A DNA stretch of 41,071 bases from the NCBI GenBank assembly GCA_905233755.1, contig CAJODM010000013.1, positions 1 through 41,071 of the forward strand. Reading direction: 5' to 3'. Positions within the stretch are counted from its first letter, which is position 1; every line of letters starts with the position of its first letter. The notes beneath the pieces are model-generated. The model was given only the letters and a program-made list of their open reading frames with translations. It had not been told where the DNA came from and did no database searches. The position numbers and the translations under genes are program-made. Positions 33,452 to 41,071 of this stretch are shown piece by piece. Source of the stretch: an uncultured Ruminococcus sp. (GTDB lineage Bacteria; Bacillota; Clostridia; Oscillospirales; Acutalibacteraceae).

Positions 33452-33725
33452 GATGAAGGGAGTTGAACCCCAATGGGTTTTTAGCGGTAGAATTCCGCCT
33501 GCTCTTCGTCAAAATCCTCGCGAATACGCCAGTATTCACTCCGGTTTTTCCTCGACCAGACAGAATTCTACTCGCTATAAACTGCTTCGCACCGAGAATG
33601 AGATCATTTTCATGGATTTCTCGGTGCGGAGGAGGAGTAACCCTGACGGGTTGCGATCGACGATAAGCCGATAAAGACTGAAAATGAATCATTATCGGCA
33701 ATTGAGTTCAACTCCCTTCATCCTA
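33449..33725. repeat. 277-bp inverted-repeat element with nested hairpins (MITE or structured RNA)
   Basis: The ends are perfect 20-bp inverted repeats: 33449-33468 pairs with GTTCAACTCCCTTCATCCTA at 33706-33725. Inside are AGCGGTAGAATTC (33483-33495) against GAATTCTACTCGCT (33563-33576), GAATAC-GCCA-GTATTC (about 33521-33536), CGCACCGAGAA (33588-33598) against TTCTCGGTGCG (33618-33628), AACCC-TGAC-GGGTT (33639-33652), and GCCGATAA (33667-33674) against TTATCGGC (33692-33699). Small open frames through it follow no SD. The element starts and ends with TA, compatible with TA-target insertion. It takes up most of the 505-base gap 33376-33880. Confidence 0.85.
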
Positions 33726-33787
33726 CCGCTAGCATACTATATTTTTGCTAAAATAAAATTATTTTATAGAAAATTTGTGATTTTTTC

Positions 33788-33816
33788 TTGAAGAAACCAC
33801 TAAATAATGGTATAAT
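33788..33816 (+). promoter_or_regulatory. Sigma-A promoter with extended -10 for tepA
   Basis: TTGAAG (33788-33793), 17 bp, TATAAT (33811-33816) preceded by TGG. The flanking 33726-33822 is strongly AT-rich, unlike the rest of the window. Confidence 0.8.
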
Positions 33817-33843
33817 ATATTTGATTATGTACATGATTTTGTG

Positions 33844-33871
33844 CTCCGGGGGAAATCCTAACCCTCGGAGG
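33844..33871 (+). promoter_or_regulatory. Leader hairpin overlapping the tepA SD
   Basis: CTCCGGGGG (33844-33852) pairs with CCCTCGGAG (33862-33870), loop of nine. The SD GGAGG is 33867-33871, so most of it is inside the 3' arm. An ATG at 33877 with ideal spacing opens a three-codon frame (MNG, stop) that overlaps the real start at 33881. Confidence 0.65.
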
Positions 33872-33880
33872 TGCATATGA

Positions 33881-34621
33881 ATGGTTAACGAAGAGCCCTA
33901 TGATCCGATGATCCCGTCACCGGACGAGGGCGGGGCAGACGCCCCCGACAACGAGTCGCCGCCCGACAGTGTGCGGGGGATGGGCTCGGTGATCACCCAC
34001 CGCGGCGATGACATCATCTACTGCCTGACGGTGATCGGCCAGATCGAGGGGCACTATATCCTCCCCTCAAGCAACAAGACCACCAAGTACGAGCATGTCA
34101 TCCCCACCCTGCTCGCCATCGACGAGGACGACCGTATCGACGGGCTGCTGCTGTTGCTGAACACGGCGGGAGGCGACGTCGAGGCGGGGCTGGCGATCGC
34201 CGAGATGGTGGCTGGGATGCGCAAGCCGTCGGTGTCGCTGGTGCTCGGCGGAGGTCACTCGATCGGGATCCCGATGGCGGTCTCGGCGGATCGCAGCTTT
34301 ATCGTCAAGTCCGCGTCCATGACCGTCCATCCGGTGCGCACCACCGGGCTGACCGTCGGCGCGCCCCAGACCTTTCAGTACTTTCGGCGGATGCAGGAGC
34401 GCATCACGCGCTTTGTCGTCGAGCACTCGGGGATCGCCGAGGAGGACTACAGCCGGCTGTTGTTCAACACCGAGGAGCTGTCCACCGATATCGGCACTAT
34501 CCTCTCGGGCGAGAGCGCGGTCGAATGTGGGCTGATGGACGCCGTCGGCACGCTGAGCGATGCGACCGACGCGCTGTTCGGGATGATACGGGAGCGAAAG
34601 TCAGGCGAGGGGACCCCCTAG
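33881..34621 (+). CDS. tepA: TepA/ClpP-like serine protease homologue
   Basis: 246 residues. A ClpP-type fold with the Ser in GGGHSIGIPMA (S127) and the His in MTVHPVR (H150), and the wording closely follows Bacillus TepA (translocation-enhancing protein). TepA has been tied to protein export or degradation of secreted-protein precursors; its substrates are poorly known. An acidic, proline-rich N-terminus (1-35) precedes the fold. The order tepA ... spoIIIE is conserved in Bacillus and appears here with uppP in between. The start at 33881 is nine bases after the SD. Confidence 0.88.
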   Translation: MVNEEPYDPMIPSPDEGGADAPDNESPPDSVRGMGSVITHRGDDIIYCLTVIGQIEGHYILPSSNKTTKYEHVIPTLLAIDEDDRIDGLLLLLNTAGGDVEAGLAIAEMVAGMRKPSVSLVLGGGHSIGIPMAVSADRSFIVKSASMTVHPVRTTGLTVGAPQTFQYFRRMQERITRFVVEHSGIAEEDYSRLLFNTEELSTDIGTILSGESAVECGLMDAVGTLSDATDALFGMIRERKSGEGTP

Positions 34622-34657
34622 CGGATCCCCTGTCACTACATACGAAGGAGAATACAT

Positions 34658-35605
34658 ATGACCGTCTTTGATGCGTTTATTCAGGGTGTTGTACAGGGGC
34701 TCACCGAGTTTTTGCCGGTATCCAGCAGCGGACACCTGACCATCACTCAGCACATCCTCGGCGTAGGGGAGGATAACCTCTTCTTCAGCGTGATGCTGCA
34801 TATCGGGACGCTGGTCGCGGTGTGCGCCTTCTATCACCGGCTGCTCCGACGGCTGATCGTCGAGTTCTTCCGGATGATCCGCGATATCTTTACCGGACGG
34901 TTCCGCTTTCGGGAGATGTCCCATGACAGGCGGATGATCGTTATGCTGATCATCGGGCTGCTGCCGCTGTTCTTGCTGTTTGTGCCGATCCCCGGCACCG
35001 ATCTCAAGGTGAAGGATCTTGCCGATCTGTTCACGAGCGCGCGGTACTTCATCGTCGTCGGGATCTCGCTGCTGATGACGTCGGTGCTGCTATTGCTCGG
35101 CGATATCCGCAACCGCTCGCTCAGAGACAGCGCGATGAAGCACGCCGTCCTGTCCGAGAACGGCGCCGGCAGAACCGAGATGAACGTCGTCGACGCGCTG
35201 GTCGTCGGGTTTGTCCAGTGCTGCGCGGCGGTGCTGCCCGGGCTGTCGCGCTCCGGCTCGACCCTCTCGGCGGGCGAGATGCGGGGCGTCAACCGCCAGA
35301 CCGCGTTCGACTATACCTTTGTGATCGCGATCCCGTCCATCATCGCCGCGGCGGTGCTGGAATGCAAGGACGCGCTATCGAGCCCCGGGGGGCTGTCGGT
35401 CGGCGTGGTGCCGATCGTTGTCGGGATGGTGACCGCCGCTGTGGTCGGGTACCTGTCGATCGTTCTCTTCAAGTGGCTGCTCAAGACCGACAAGATGTTC
35501 GTCTTCATCCTCTATACCGCCGTGGTCGGCGTTGCGGTGATCGTCGTCAGCATCATCGAGATGCACACCGGTGTGAACCTCTTCACCGCCGTCCCGCTCA
35601 CATAA
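34658..35605 (+). CDS. uppP: Undecaprenyl-diphosphate phosphatase (BacA/UppP)
   Basis: 315 residues, longer than the usual ~270. A polytopic membrane enzyme that recycles the carrier lipid by removing phosphate from undecaprenyl diphosphate. The signatures are EFLPVSSSGH at 17-26 and LPGLSRSGST near 192-201. SD AAGGAG lies 8 nt before the ATG. It sits 36 bases after tepA and 36 before the spoIIIE start, so likely one operon. Loss would raise bacitracin sensitivity, the phenotype that gave the family its name. Confidence 0.95.
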   Translation: MTVFDAFIQGVVQGLTEFLPVSSSGHLTITQHILGVGEDNLFFSVMLHIGTLVAVCAFYHRLLRRLIVEFFRMIRDIFTGRFRFREMSHDRRMIVMLIIGLLPLFLLFVPIPGTDLKVKDLADLFTSARYFIVVGISLLMTSVLLLLGDIRNRSLRDSAMKHAVLSENGAGRTEMNVVDALVVGFVQCCAAVLPGLSRSGSTLSAGEMRGVNRQTAFDYTFVIAIPSIIAAAVLECKDALSSPGGLSVGVVPIVVGMVTAAVVGYLSIVLFKWLLKTDKMFVFILYTAVVGVAVIVVSIIEMHTGVNLFTAVPLT

Positions 35606-35641
35606 GTAACCTTAGATTCCACCATATTAGGAGTGATCCGT

Positions 35642-38344
35642 TTGGCAGCAAAGAAATCGAATTCGTCGAAGAAAGCTACCAAGAAACCGTCTCAAAAGAA
35701 TACACAGACCTCCTCGAAGAAGTCAACACCTGCAAAAGCAACACAACCGCAGGGCATGAACCCGCAGGTGAAGGCGATCCTGCTGTTTGCTGCGGGGGTG
35801 CTGTTCCTTGCGCTGTTGCTGATACGCGGCGCGTCGCTGTGGTATATGATCCGCAGCTTTGTGTTCGGGTTGTTCGGGTTCTGTGCGATATTGCTGCCGT
35901 TTGTGTTCTTCTACATGGGCATCATGACCGCAAAGGAGAAGCAGATGTCCCATGCCGGATGGAAGGTGTTCCTCGCGGTGCTGACGGTCGTGATGACCTG
36001 CACGCTGTTCTACCTGTTCGGCCGTGTGGACTACAACAGCATGGACTACTTTTCTGCGCTGAAGAGCGCCTATCTCGACTCGTCCGCCGATGTGCGCGTG
36101 AGCTTATGCGGGCTGGTCGGCGCGCTGTTGGGGTACCCCATGACGGCGCTGTTCACCCGCACCCCGTCGGTGGTGGTGTGCTTTGTCGTGCTGATCGTGT
36201 CGGTGATGATCCTGACCGGTATCTCGCTGGTCGATATCGCGAACGTTGCGAAGAAGGGCTATGACCGCCATGTGGAGAACCGCGCACAGCGCCGGCAGCG
36301 GCGCGAGCAGGCGCTCGAAGAGATAGCCGACGAGGTCGAGGTGGTCGATGACCGCTATACGGTGCCGGAACCCGCGTCTCGCGGTGCCGACGATACCCGC
36401 ATCGACATCCCGCTGGACAAGCCCCGCCGCGCCTCTAAAAAGAAGTCGCCCGAGGCACTCTCCGATGATATCCGCGACCAGGAGATCATCGACATCATCA
36501 ACAACGCTAACGCCGGTGTGAACTTTGAGGCGAACGACGAGCATATGTCCGCCTCCGAGGTCGCCCGTCAGATATCCAGACAGAAGACCTCCCGCCGTGT
36601 AAGTGACGGCGCAAAGCAGCCCGATCCCGGGACAGCCGAGGACGAGCCCGCCGCTCCAACCGGCCGCGACAGCGACGAAGAACCGTTCGAGAAAGAGGTC
36701 AGAAAGGCGGCAGCAGAACACCCCCCCGCCTATACATACCCGCCGATCCGGCTGCTCGATCCGCCGATCGACTCGGAGAACCTCAGCGCCTATCAAGAGA
36801 TGCAGAACAACGCCACCAAGCTGATCGAGACGCTCGGCAGCTTTGGGGTCAAGGCGAGCATCGTGGATATCTGCCGCGGGCCGTCCGTGACCCGCTATGA
36901 GCTGCAGCCCGCCGCCGGCGTGAAGATATCGAAGATCACGAACCTCGCCGACGATATCGCGCTGAACCTCGCCGCCAACGGGGTGCGTATCGAGGCGCCG
37001 ATCCCCGGCAAGGCGGCGGTCGGTATCGAGGTGCCCAACAAGGTGACCTCGATGGTGACGCTGCGCGAGCTCATTGACACCGATGCGTTCCGCGACAGCG
37101 AGAGCAAGCTCAACTGTGTGCTCGGGCGTGATATCTCGGGCGAGCTGGTGATGACCGACCTGTCCGCGATGCCCCACCTGCTGATCGCCGGCACCACCGG
37201 CTCGGGCAAGTCGGTCTGCGTGAACGCGCTGTTGATGAGCATCCTCTTCAAGGCGTCGCCGGACGAGGTCAAGCTCCTCTTGATCGACCCCAAGCTCGTC
37301 GAGTTCAGCAAGTATAAGGGCATCCCGCACCTGCTCGTCCCCGTGGTGTCCGACGCCAAGAAGGCGGCGGGCGCGCTGAACTGGGCGGTGTCCGAGATGC
37401 TGTCCCGCTACCGTATCTTTGCCGAATATGACTGCAAGGACATCAACTCCTATAACCAGCTCATCGACCGCAACCTCGCCTATATCGCCGAGCACAGGGA
37501 GCTCAATCCCCCTGCGGCAGAGAGTGACGGGAGCGCCGAGGAGCCGTGCCTTGAGATAGACGGGCTGAAGGTGCCCACCGAGCACATGAGCCGCATTGTC
37601 ATCGCCATCGACGAGCTCGCCGACCTGATGATGGCGGCTCCCGCCGAGGTAGAGGAGGCCATCTGCCGCCTGGCTCAGATGGCGCGTGCCGCCGGTATGC
37701 ACCTCATCATCGCGACCCAGCGCCCCTCTGTCAACGTCATCACCGGCGTCATCAAGGCGAACATCCCCTCGCGCATCGCGCTGAAGGTATCGTCCAACAT
37801 CGACTCGCGTACCATCCTGGACGCGGGCGGCGCCGAGAAGCTGATCGGCCGCGGCGATATGCTCTACAGCCCCGTCGGCGCGCCCAAGCCCATCCGCGTG
37901 CAGTGCTGCTTTGCCAAGGATGAGGAGATCGAACGCGTGACCTCGTTCATCAAGAAGAAGCACCGCGCCGACTATAACCAGGAGGTCGAGGAGAAGATCC
38001 GCCGCATCGCTGCCGAGGAGATGAACGGCAAGGGCAAGGACAGCTCCGCCGATAACGGCGCTGCCCCCGAGGTCGACGCGCTGATGGAGGAGGCGATCAA
38101 GGTCGTTATCGAGGCAGGACAGGCGTCCACCTCGCTGCTACAGCGGCGGATGAAGGTCGGCTATGCCCGCGCGGGCAGGATGATCGACGACATGGAGCAG
38201 ATGGGGATCGTCGGGCCGCACCAGGGCTCAAAGCCCCGCGACGTGCTGATGACCTATAACGAATGGCTCGAACGCAGCAACCTCCTCGGATCACCCGACA
38301 CAGAGCCGTATGCGGACGAGGAGGATGCTCCTTGGGGTACATAA
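35642..38344 (+). CDS. ftsK: DNA translocase FtsK/SpoIIIE
   Basis: 900 residues. A lysine/serine-rich N-terminus is followed by four membrane helices (about 45-185), a variable acidic linker (200-360), the RecA-like motor with Walker [10 protein letters not shown] near 515-525, [12 protein letters not shown] near 655-666, and a C-terminal winged-helix gamma domain (about 815-885, ending GSKPRDVL). The motor pumps chromosomal DNA through the division or sporulation septum. The start is TTG at 35642 because SD AGGAG ends 8 nt before it; the in-frame GTG at 35633 overlaps the SD. No terminator was found in the gap to tyrS. Confidence 0.94.
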   Translation: MAAKKSNSSKKATKKPSQKNTQTSSKKSTPAKATQPQGMNPQVKAILLFAAGVLFLALLLIRGASLWYMIRSFVFGLFGFCAILLPFVFFYMGIMTAKEKQMSHAGWKVFLAVLTVVMTCTLFYLFGRVDYNSMDYFSALKSAYLDSSADVRVSLCGLVGALLGYPMTALFTRTPSVVVCFVVLIVSVMILTGISLVDIANVAKKGYDRHVENRAQRRQRREQALEEIADEVEVVDDRYTVPEPASRGADDTRIDIPLDKPRRASKKKSPEALSDDIRDQEIIDIINNANAGVNFEANDEHMSASEVARQISRQKTSRRVSDGAKQPDPGTAEDEPAAPTGRDSDEEPFEKEVRKAAAEHPPAYTYPPIRLLDPPIDSENLSAYQEMQNNATKLIETLGSFGVKASIVDICRGPSVTRYELQPAAGVKISKITNLADDIALNLAANGVRIEAPIPGKAAVGIEVPNKVTSMVTLRELIDTDAFRDSESKLNCVLGRDISGELVMTDLSAMPHLLIAGTTGSGKSVCVNALLMSILFKASPDEVKLLLIDPKLVEFSKYKGIPHLLVPVVSDAKKAAGALNWAVSEMLSRYRIFAEYDCKDINSYNQLIDRNLAYIAEHRELNPPAAESDGSAEEPCLEIDGLKVPTEHMSRIVIAIDELADLMMAAPAEVEEAICRLAQMARAAGMHLIIATQRPSVNVITGVIKANIPSRIALKVSSNIDSRTILDAGGAEKLIGRGDMLYSPVGAPKPIRVQCCFAKDEEIERVTSFIKKKHRADYNQEVEEKIRRIAAEEMNGKGKDSSADNGAAPEVDALMEEAIKVVIEAGQASTSLLQRRMKVGYARAGRMIDDMEQMGIVGPHQGSKPRDVLMTYNEWLERSNLLGSPDTEPYADEEDAPWGT

Positions 38345-38416
38345 CGCCGTATTATTCTATATTAGAAATATACCGCGATGGTTTACAGAAGAATCATGAG
38401 GAATAGCGAGTTTTTC

Positions 38417-38445
38417 TTGACGTTTCTGTCGGATAAAGCTATACT
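38417..38445 (+). promoter_or_regulatory. Sigma-A promoter for tyrS-mscL
   Basis: TTGACG (38417-38422), 17 bp, TATACT (38440-38445). The leader to the GTG is only about 32 nt, too short for a T-box. Confidence 0.75.
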
Positions 38446-38483
38446 GATACTATCTTCAACATCGTGGTTCACAGGAGGATATT

Positions 38484-39710
38484 GTGGGAGTATATGAAGA
38501 ACTGGTGGCTCGCGGGCTGATCGCTCAGGTCACCGACGAAGAAGAGATTCGCGCGCTGGTCAACAACGGCAGGGCGGTGTTCTATATTGGATTCGACCCC
38601 ACCGCCGACAGTCTGCACGTCGGGCACTTCATGGCGCTGTGCCTGATGAAGCGGCTGCAGCTCGCCGGCAATACCCCGATCGCCCTCATCGGCGGGGGGA
38701 CTGCGATGATCGGCGACCCGTCCGGCCGCACCGATATGCGCCAGATGATGACCAAGGAGACCATCGAGCACAACTGTGAGTGTTTTCGGCGGCAGATGAG
38801 CCGGTTCATCGACTTCTCCGACGGCAAGGCGCTGATGGTGAACAACGCCGATTGGCTGCTCGACCTCAACTATGTCGAGCTGCTGCGCGAGGTCGGCGCG
38901 TGCTTCTCGGTGAACAACATGCTGCGCGCCGAGTGCTACAAGCAGCGCATGGAGAAGGGGCTGTCGTTCCTCGAGTTCAACTACATGATCATGCAGAGCT
39001 ATGACTTCTATGCGCTGTATCAGCGGTACGGATGCAACATGCAGTTCGGCGGCGACGACCAGTGGAGCAATATGCTAGGCGGCACCGAGCTGATCCGCCG
39101 CAAGCTCGGGCAGGACGCCTATGCCATGACCATTAACCTGCTGCTCAACTCTGAGGGCAAGAAGATGGGCAAGACCCAGAAGGGCGCCGTATGGCTCGAC
39201 GCCGAGAAGACCTCGCCGTTCGACTTCTACCAGTACTGGCGCAACGTCGACGACGCCGACGTCATCAAGTGCCTGCGGATGCTGACCTTCCTGCCGCTGT
39301 CCGAGATTGAGGAGCTCGAGCGGCTGCAGGGCGCCGAGCTCAACCGCGCCAAGGAGATACTCGCGTTCGAGCTGACCGAGATGATCCATGGCCGCGACCA
39401 AGCCGAGAAGGCACAGGAGGGCGCCCGCGCGCTGTTCTCAAAGGGCAGCGACACCGAGAACATGCCGACCACCGAGCTGATTGACGACGACTTTGAGGAC
39501 GGCTCGATCGCGGTGCTCGACCTAATGATACGGTGCTCGCTCATCAGATCAAAGGGCGAGGGACGGCGTCTCATCCAGCAGGGCGGCGTCAGCATCGACG
39601 ATAGGAAGATCAGCGACCCGTTCCATCGTGTCAGCCGCGACGAGTTCGGCAAGGGTTATATCGTCATCAAGAAGGGTAAAAAGGTTTTTCACAAAACCGT
39701 TATCAAATAA
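38484..39710 (+). CDS. tyrS: Tyrosyl-tRNA synthetase
   Basis: 408 residues, the class I TyrS. The HIGH-type motif is HVGH at 45-48 and the KMSKS-type loop is KMGKT near 226-230. The C-terminal S4-like RNA-binding domain (about 340-405, LIRSKGEGRRLIQQGGVSI) binds the tRNA anticodon arm. The start is GTG at 38484, five bases after SD AGGAGG. It is followed by mscL after 23 bases. Unlike many Firmicutes tyrS genes, no T-box leader is present. Confidence 0.96.
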   Translation: MGVYEELVARGLIAQVTDEEEIRALVNNGRAVFYIGFDPTADSLHVGHFMALCLMKRLQLAGNTPIALIGGGTAMIGDPSGRTDMRQMMTKETIEHNCECFRRQMSRFIDFSDGKALMVNNADWLLDLNYVELLREVGACFSVNNMLRAECYKQRMEKGLSFLEFNYMIMQSYDFYALYQRYGCNMQFGGDDQWSNMLGGTELIRRKLGQDAYAMTINLLLNSEGKKMGKTQKGAVWLDAEKTSPFDFYQYWRNVDDADVIKCLRMLTFLPLSEIEELERLQGAELNRAKEILAFELTEMIHGRDQAEKAQEGARALFSKGSDTENMPTTELIDDDFEDGSIAVLDLMIRCSLIRSKGEGRRLIQQGGVSIDDRKISDPFHRVSRDEFGKGYIVIKKGKKVFHKTVIK

Positions 39711-39733
39711 TTTTCAGCTAAGGAGAGTAGAAA

Positions 39734-40156
39734 ATGAAAAAGTTCTTTTCGGAGTTCAAGGAATTTATCATGCGCGGCAACGTGCTTGATCTGGCTGTCG
39801 GCGTGATCATCGGCGGCGCGTTCACCGCGATCGTCACCTCGCTGACCGAGGACATCATCTCGCCGCTGCTCGGTATCTTCGGCGGTATCGACTTTAGCGA
39901 AATGGTGGCCAACATCAACGGCTCAGAGCTCAGATACGGCGCGTTCATCACCGCGATCATCAACTTCCTGATCATCGCGCTCATCATCTTCCTGATCATC
40001 AAGAGCATCAACAAGCTTATGACCATCGGTAAGAAGAAGGAAGCCGAAGAGGAGTCCGCCCCCACCACCAAGAAGTGCCCGCACTGCTGTGAAGAGGTCC
40101 ATATCGACGCGACCAAGTGCCCGCACTGCACCGGCGACATCCCCGCTGAGGACTGA
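39734..40156 (+). CDS. mscL: Large-conductance mechanosensitive channel with C-terminal zinc ribbon
   Basis: 140 residues. The N-terminal amphipathic helix and pore helix (FKEFIMRGNVLDLAVGVIIG), the second membrane helix at about 70-92 and the cytoplasmic helix form a normal MscL. The channel vents solutes during sudden osmotic downshift. After the usual end, residues ~113-132 add a CPHC-x9-CPHC zinc-ribbon-like module (C115, C118, C129, C132). SD AAGGAG lies 9 nt before the ATG. Co-transcribed with tyrS; a hairpin follows. Confidence 0.93.
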   Translation: MKKFFSEFKEFIMRGNVLDLAVGVIIGGAFTAIVTSLTEDIISPLLGIFGGIDFSEMVANINGSELRYGAFITAIINFLIIALIIFLIIKSINKLMTIGKKKEAEEESAPTTKKCPHCCEEVHIDATKCPHCTGDIPAED

Positions 40157-40170
40157 TAGCTACATGAGAG

Positions 40171-40204
40171 AAGCACCGCGGTACCATGCTGCGGTGCTTT
40201 CTGC
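40171..40204 (+). terminator. Terminator after mscL
   Basis: AAGCACCGC (40171-40179) pairs with GCGGTGCTT (40191-40199), with a short T-rich tail. A second small hairpin CCGTTC/GAACGG (40207-40228) lies in the leader of the next gene. Confidence 0.75.
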
Positions 40205-40253
40205 AACCGTTCAGACAGAGCCGAACGGAGTATATCTATGAGGAGGAACCATC

Positions 40254-40715
40254 ATGAAAATCGCTATGGCAAACGACCACGCCGGCACCTCTATGAAGAA
40301 GGAGATCAAGGCGTATCTCGAATCCCAGGGCCACACCGTCGTCGATTTCGGCGCATATGACGAGGCATCGTGCGACCTGTCGGATTTTGTCCTTCCTGCA
40401 GCACTCGCGGTCGCGAAGGGCGAGTGTGAGCGGGGCATCTTTGTCGACGGCGTCGGTTACGGCAGCGCGATGATCGCGAACAAGGTCAGCGGCATCTATG
40501 CCTGTGTCTGTCAGGATCCTTTCTGTGCGCAGCTTGCGCGCCAGCACAACGATGCAAACGTGCTGTGCCTCGGCGCCAAGATCATCGGCGGTATGATCGC
40601 GATGGAGAACGTCAAGACGTTTATGACGACTGAGCCGCTGACCGCCGAGAAATACGTGCGCCGCGTTGAGAAGGTGCACAAGATCAACGACGAGCACTGT
40701 GTGCCGGTCAGATAA
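40254..40715 (+). CDS. RpiB/LacAB-family sugar-phosphate isomerase-like protein
   Basis: 153 residues, the family's usual length. Relatives interconvert ribose 5-phosphate and ribulose 5-phosphate, or galactose 6-phosphate forms. Features kept are NDHAG at 7-11, ANKVSGIYA at 75-83, and RQHNDANVLCLGAKIIG at 97-113. The catalytic cysteine motif (I-C-G-T-G in E. coli RpiB) is here FVDGVGYG, with D65 where the cysteine usually is; some other family members use an acidic residue elsewhere. The phosphate-site DYPD is also changed (CDLSDF). Activity or substrate may therefore differ. SD GAGGAGG lies 8 nt upstream. No consensus promoter was found in front. Confidence 0.8.
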   Translation: MKIAMANDHAGTSMKKEIKAYLESQGHTVVDFGAYDEASCDLSDFVLPAALAVAKGECERGIFVDGVGYGSAMIANKVSGIYACVCQDPFCAQLARQHNDANVLCLGAKIIGGMIAMENVKTFMTTEPLTAEKYVRRVEKVHKINDEHCVPVR

Positions 40716-40814
40716 GTCCGCCTGTCTACGAACGGACACTATGATGTCGGAACGCTGACAGCAGCTGAATCAGAGAGCTTGGCAGCGACAGCAAGCCAGT
40801 ATAAACATCAGTAC

Positions 40815-40858
40815 GCCGCATGGATCAGCCGGTATCGGGCTGCTCCATGCGGCTTTTT
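40815..40858 (+). terminator. Terminator downstream of the RpiB-like gene
   Basis: GCCGCATGG (40815-40823) pairs perfectly with CCATGCGGC (40845-40853), an inner CAGCC/GGCTG extends the stem, and five Ts follow. It lies 100 bases after the stop codon; the stretch 40716-40814 between them is non-coding and starts with a GTCCG/CGGAC hairpin. Confidence 0.88.
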
Positions 40859-40888
40859 GTGCCGTCAGCTGAGATTCACCGACGGGAC

Positions 40889-40918
40889 GAAAAAACAGCA
40901 CCCATTGACGGGTGCTGT
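40889..40918 (-). terminator. Minus-strand terminator for the truncated last gene
   Basis: ACAGCACCC (40895-40903) pairs with GGGTGCTGT (40910-40918). On the minus strand the hairpin is followed by six Ts. Confidence 0.88.
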
Positions 40919-40934
40919 GATTCTGTCATAGTAT

Positions 40935-41071
40935 TTACTGATAGCGGTGTACAGAGGCGGCTCTTGCCTTCTTCTTCTCGACGGCATAGACGATGCCGAA
41001 GCTGATCAGCATGACGACGATCATGATCATAAGCCACATGATGAACTGGAAGTTGGTCGCGTTCGCGCCCT
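40935..41071 (-). CDS. C-terminal part of a membrane protein (runs off the window)
   Basis: Only the last ~45 residues are inside the window; the start lies beyond 41071. They contain one membrane helix (FIMWLMIMIVVMLISFGIVY) followed by a short basic tail (EKKKARAASVHRYQ), so the C-terminus probably faces the cytoplasm. The stop codon is TAA at 40937-40935, 17 bases before a minus-strand terminator, which supports a real gene. No family can be named from this fragment. Confidence 0.6.
   Translation of the reverse strand, partial: GANATNFQFIMWLMIMIVVMLISFGIVYAVEKKKARAASVHRYQ

Noticed and set aside
33402..33701. Small open frames on both strands through the 277-bp element
   Set aside because: They follow the inverted repeats, have no SD and read as basic low-complexity peptides; hairpin structure explains the open frames.
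1..41071. CRISPR array, tRNA or rRNA genes, phage or complete insertion sequence
   Set aside because: No regularly spaced short repeats with unique spacers, no cloverleaf or rRNA-like stretch, and no transposase, integrase or phage structural gene was seen.

Overview
The window reads as chromosome of a GC-rich, spore-forming Gram-positive Firmicute, most likely a gut-type Clostridia/Oscillospirales relative. Supporting signs are both dipicolinate synthase subunits (dpaA, dpaB), a SpoIIIE/FtsK translocase, tepA close to spoIIIE, RNase M5, RecD2, zinc-ribbon L32 and a rubrerythrin. The core and envelope genes are ordinary. No rRNA, tRNA, CRISPR array, prophage or intact insertion sequence is visible.

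Layout. (1) 1-8.9 kb, minus strand: a serine palmitoyltransferase-like enzyme and a short-chain reductase with a TGATG overlap, then a pyruvyl-transferase-family protein with a coiled-coil tail, an LtrA-like membrane protein, an MreB-type actin, and the comF-recD2 pair. (2) 9.0-12.5 kb: a CofE-like protein, a divergent alanine racemase, a 159-bp inverted-repeat element, a sugar-transfer-type ATP-grasp protein, and a convergent small membrane protein. (3) 12.7-17.7 kb: a DUF1540 protein, a tandem 90-bp structured repeat, dpaAB behind a sequence matching the sigma-K consensus, a zinc-ribbon membrane protein, metY, ispD and ispF. (4) 17.7-21.9 kb: a D,D-carboxypeptidase, pgi, a P-loop protein, yceD and rpmF. 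(5) 22-32 kb: a long plus-strand run with tiny gaps, holding the DUF512 radical-SAM protein, der, plsY, a second D,D-carboxypeptidase, a HIT protein, a phosphoribosyltransferase, comEC, holA, rnmV and rubrerythrin. (6) 32-41 kb: a CNNM/CorC-like membrane protein (minus), a 500-bp non-coding stretch with a heavily folded 277-bp element, tepA-uppP-spoIIIE, tyrS-mscL, an RpiB/LacAB-like protein, and the 3' end of a minus-strand membrane protein.

How the genes connect. Several serve envelope and spore construction: MreB, alanine racemase, two D,D-carboxypeptidases, UppP and PlsY supply wall and lipid, IspD/IspF supply isoprenoid precursors for the UppP lipid carrier, and dpaAB and SpoIIIE are sporulation functions. 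The SPT-like enzyme with its reductase suggests a sphingoid or other amino-ketone lipid, which would be notable in this kind of organism.

The least explained material is non-coding: the 277-bp element at 33449-33725 with a perfect 20-bp closing stem and nested hairpins, the two 90-bp repeats before dpaA, the 159-bp element whose end supplies the alr stop codon (a relative is cut by the left window edge), and two genes whose Shine-Dalgarno sequence lies in the 3' arm of a strong hairpin.
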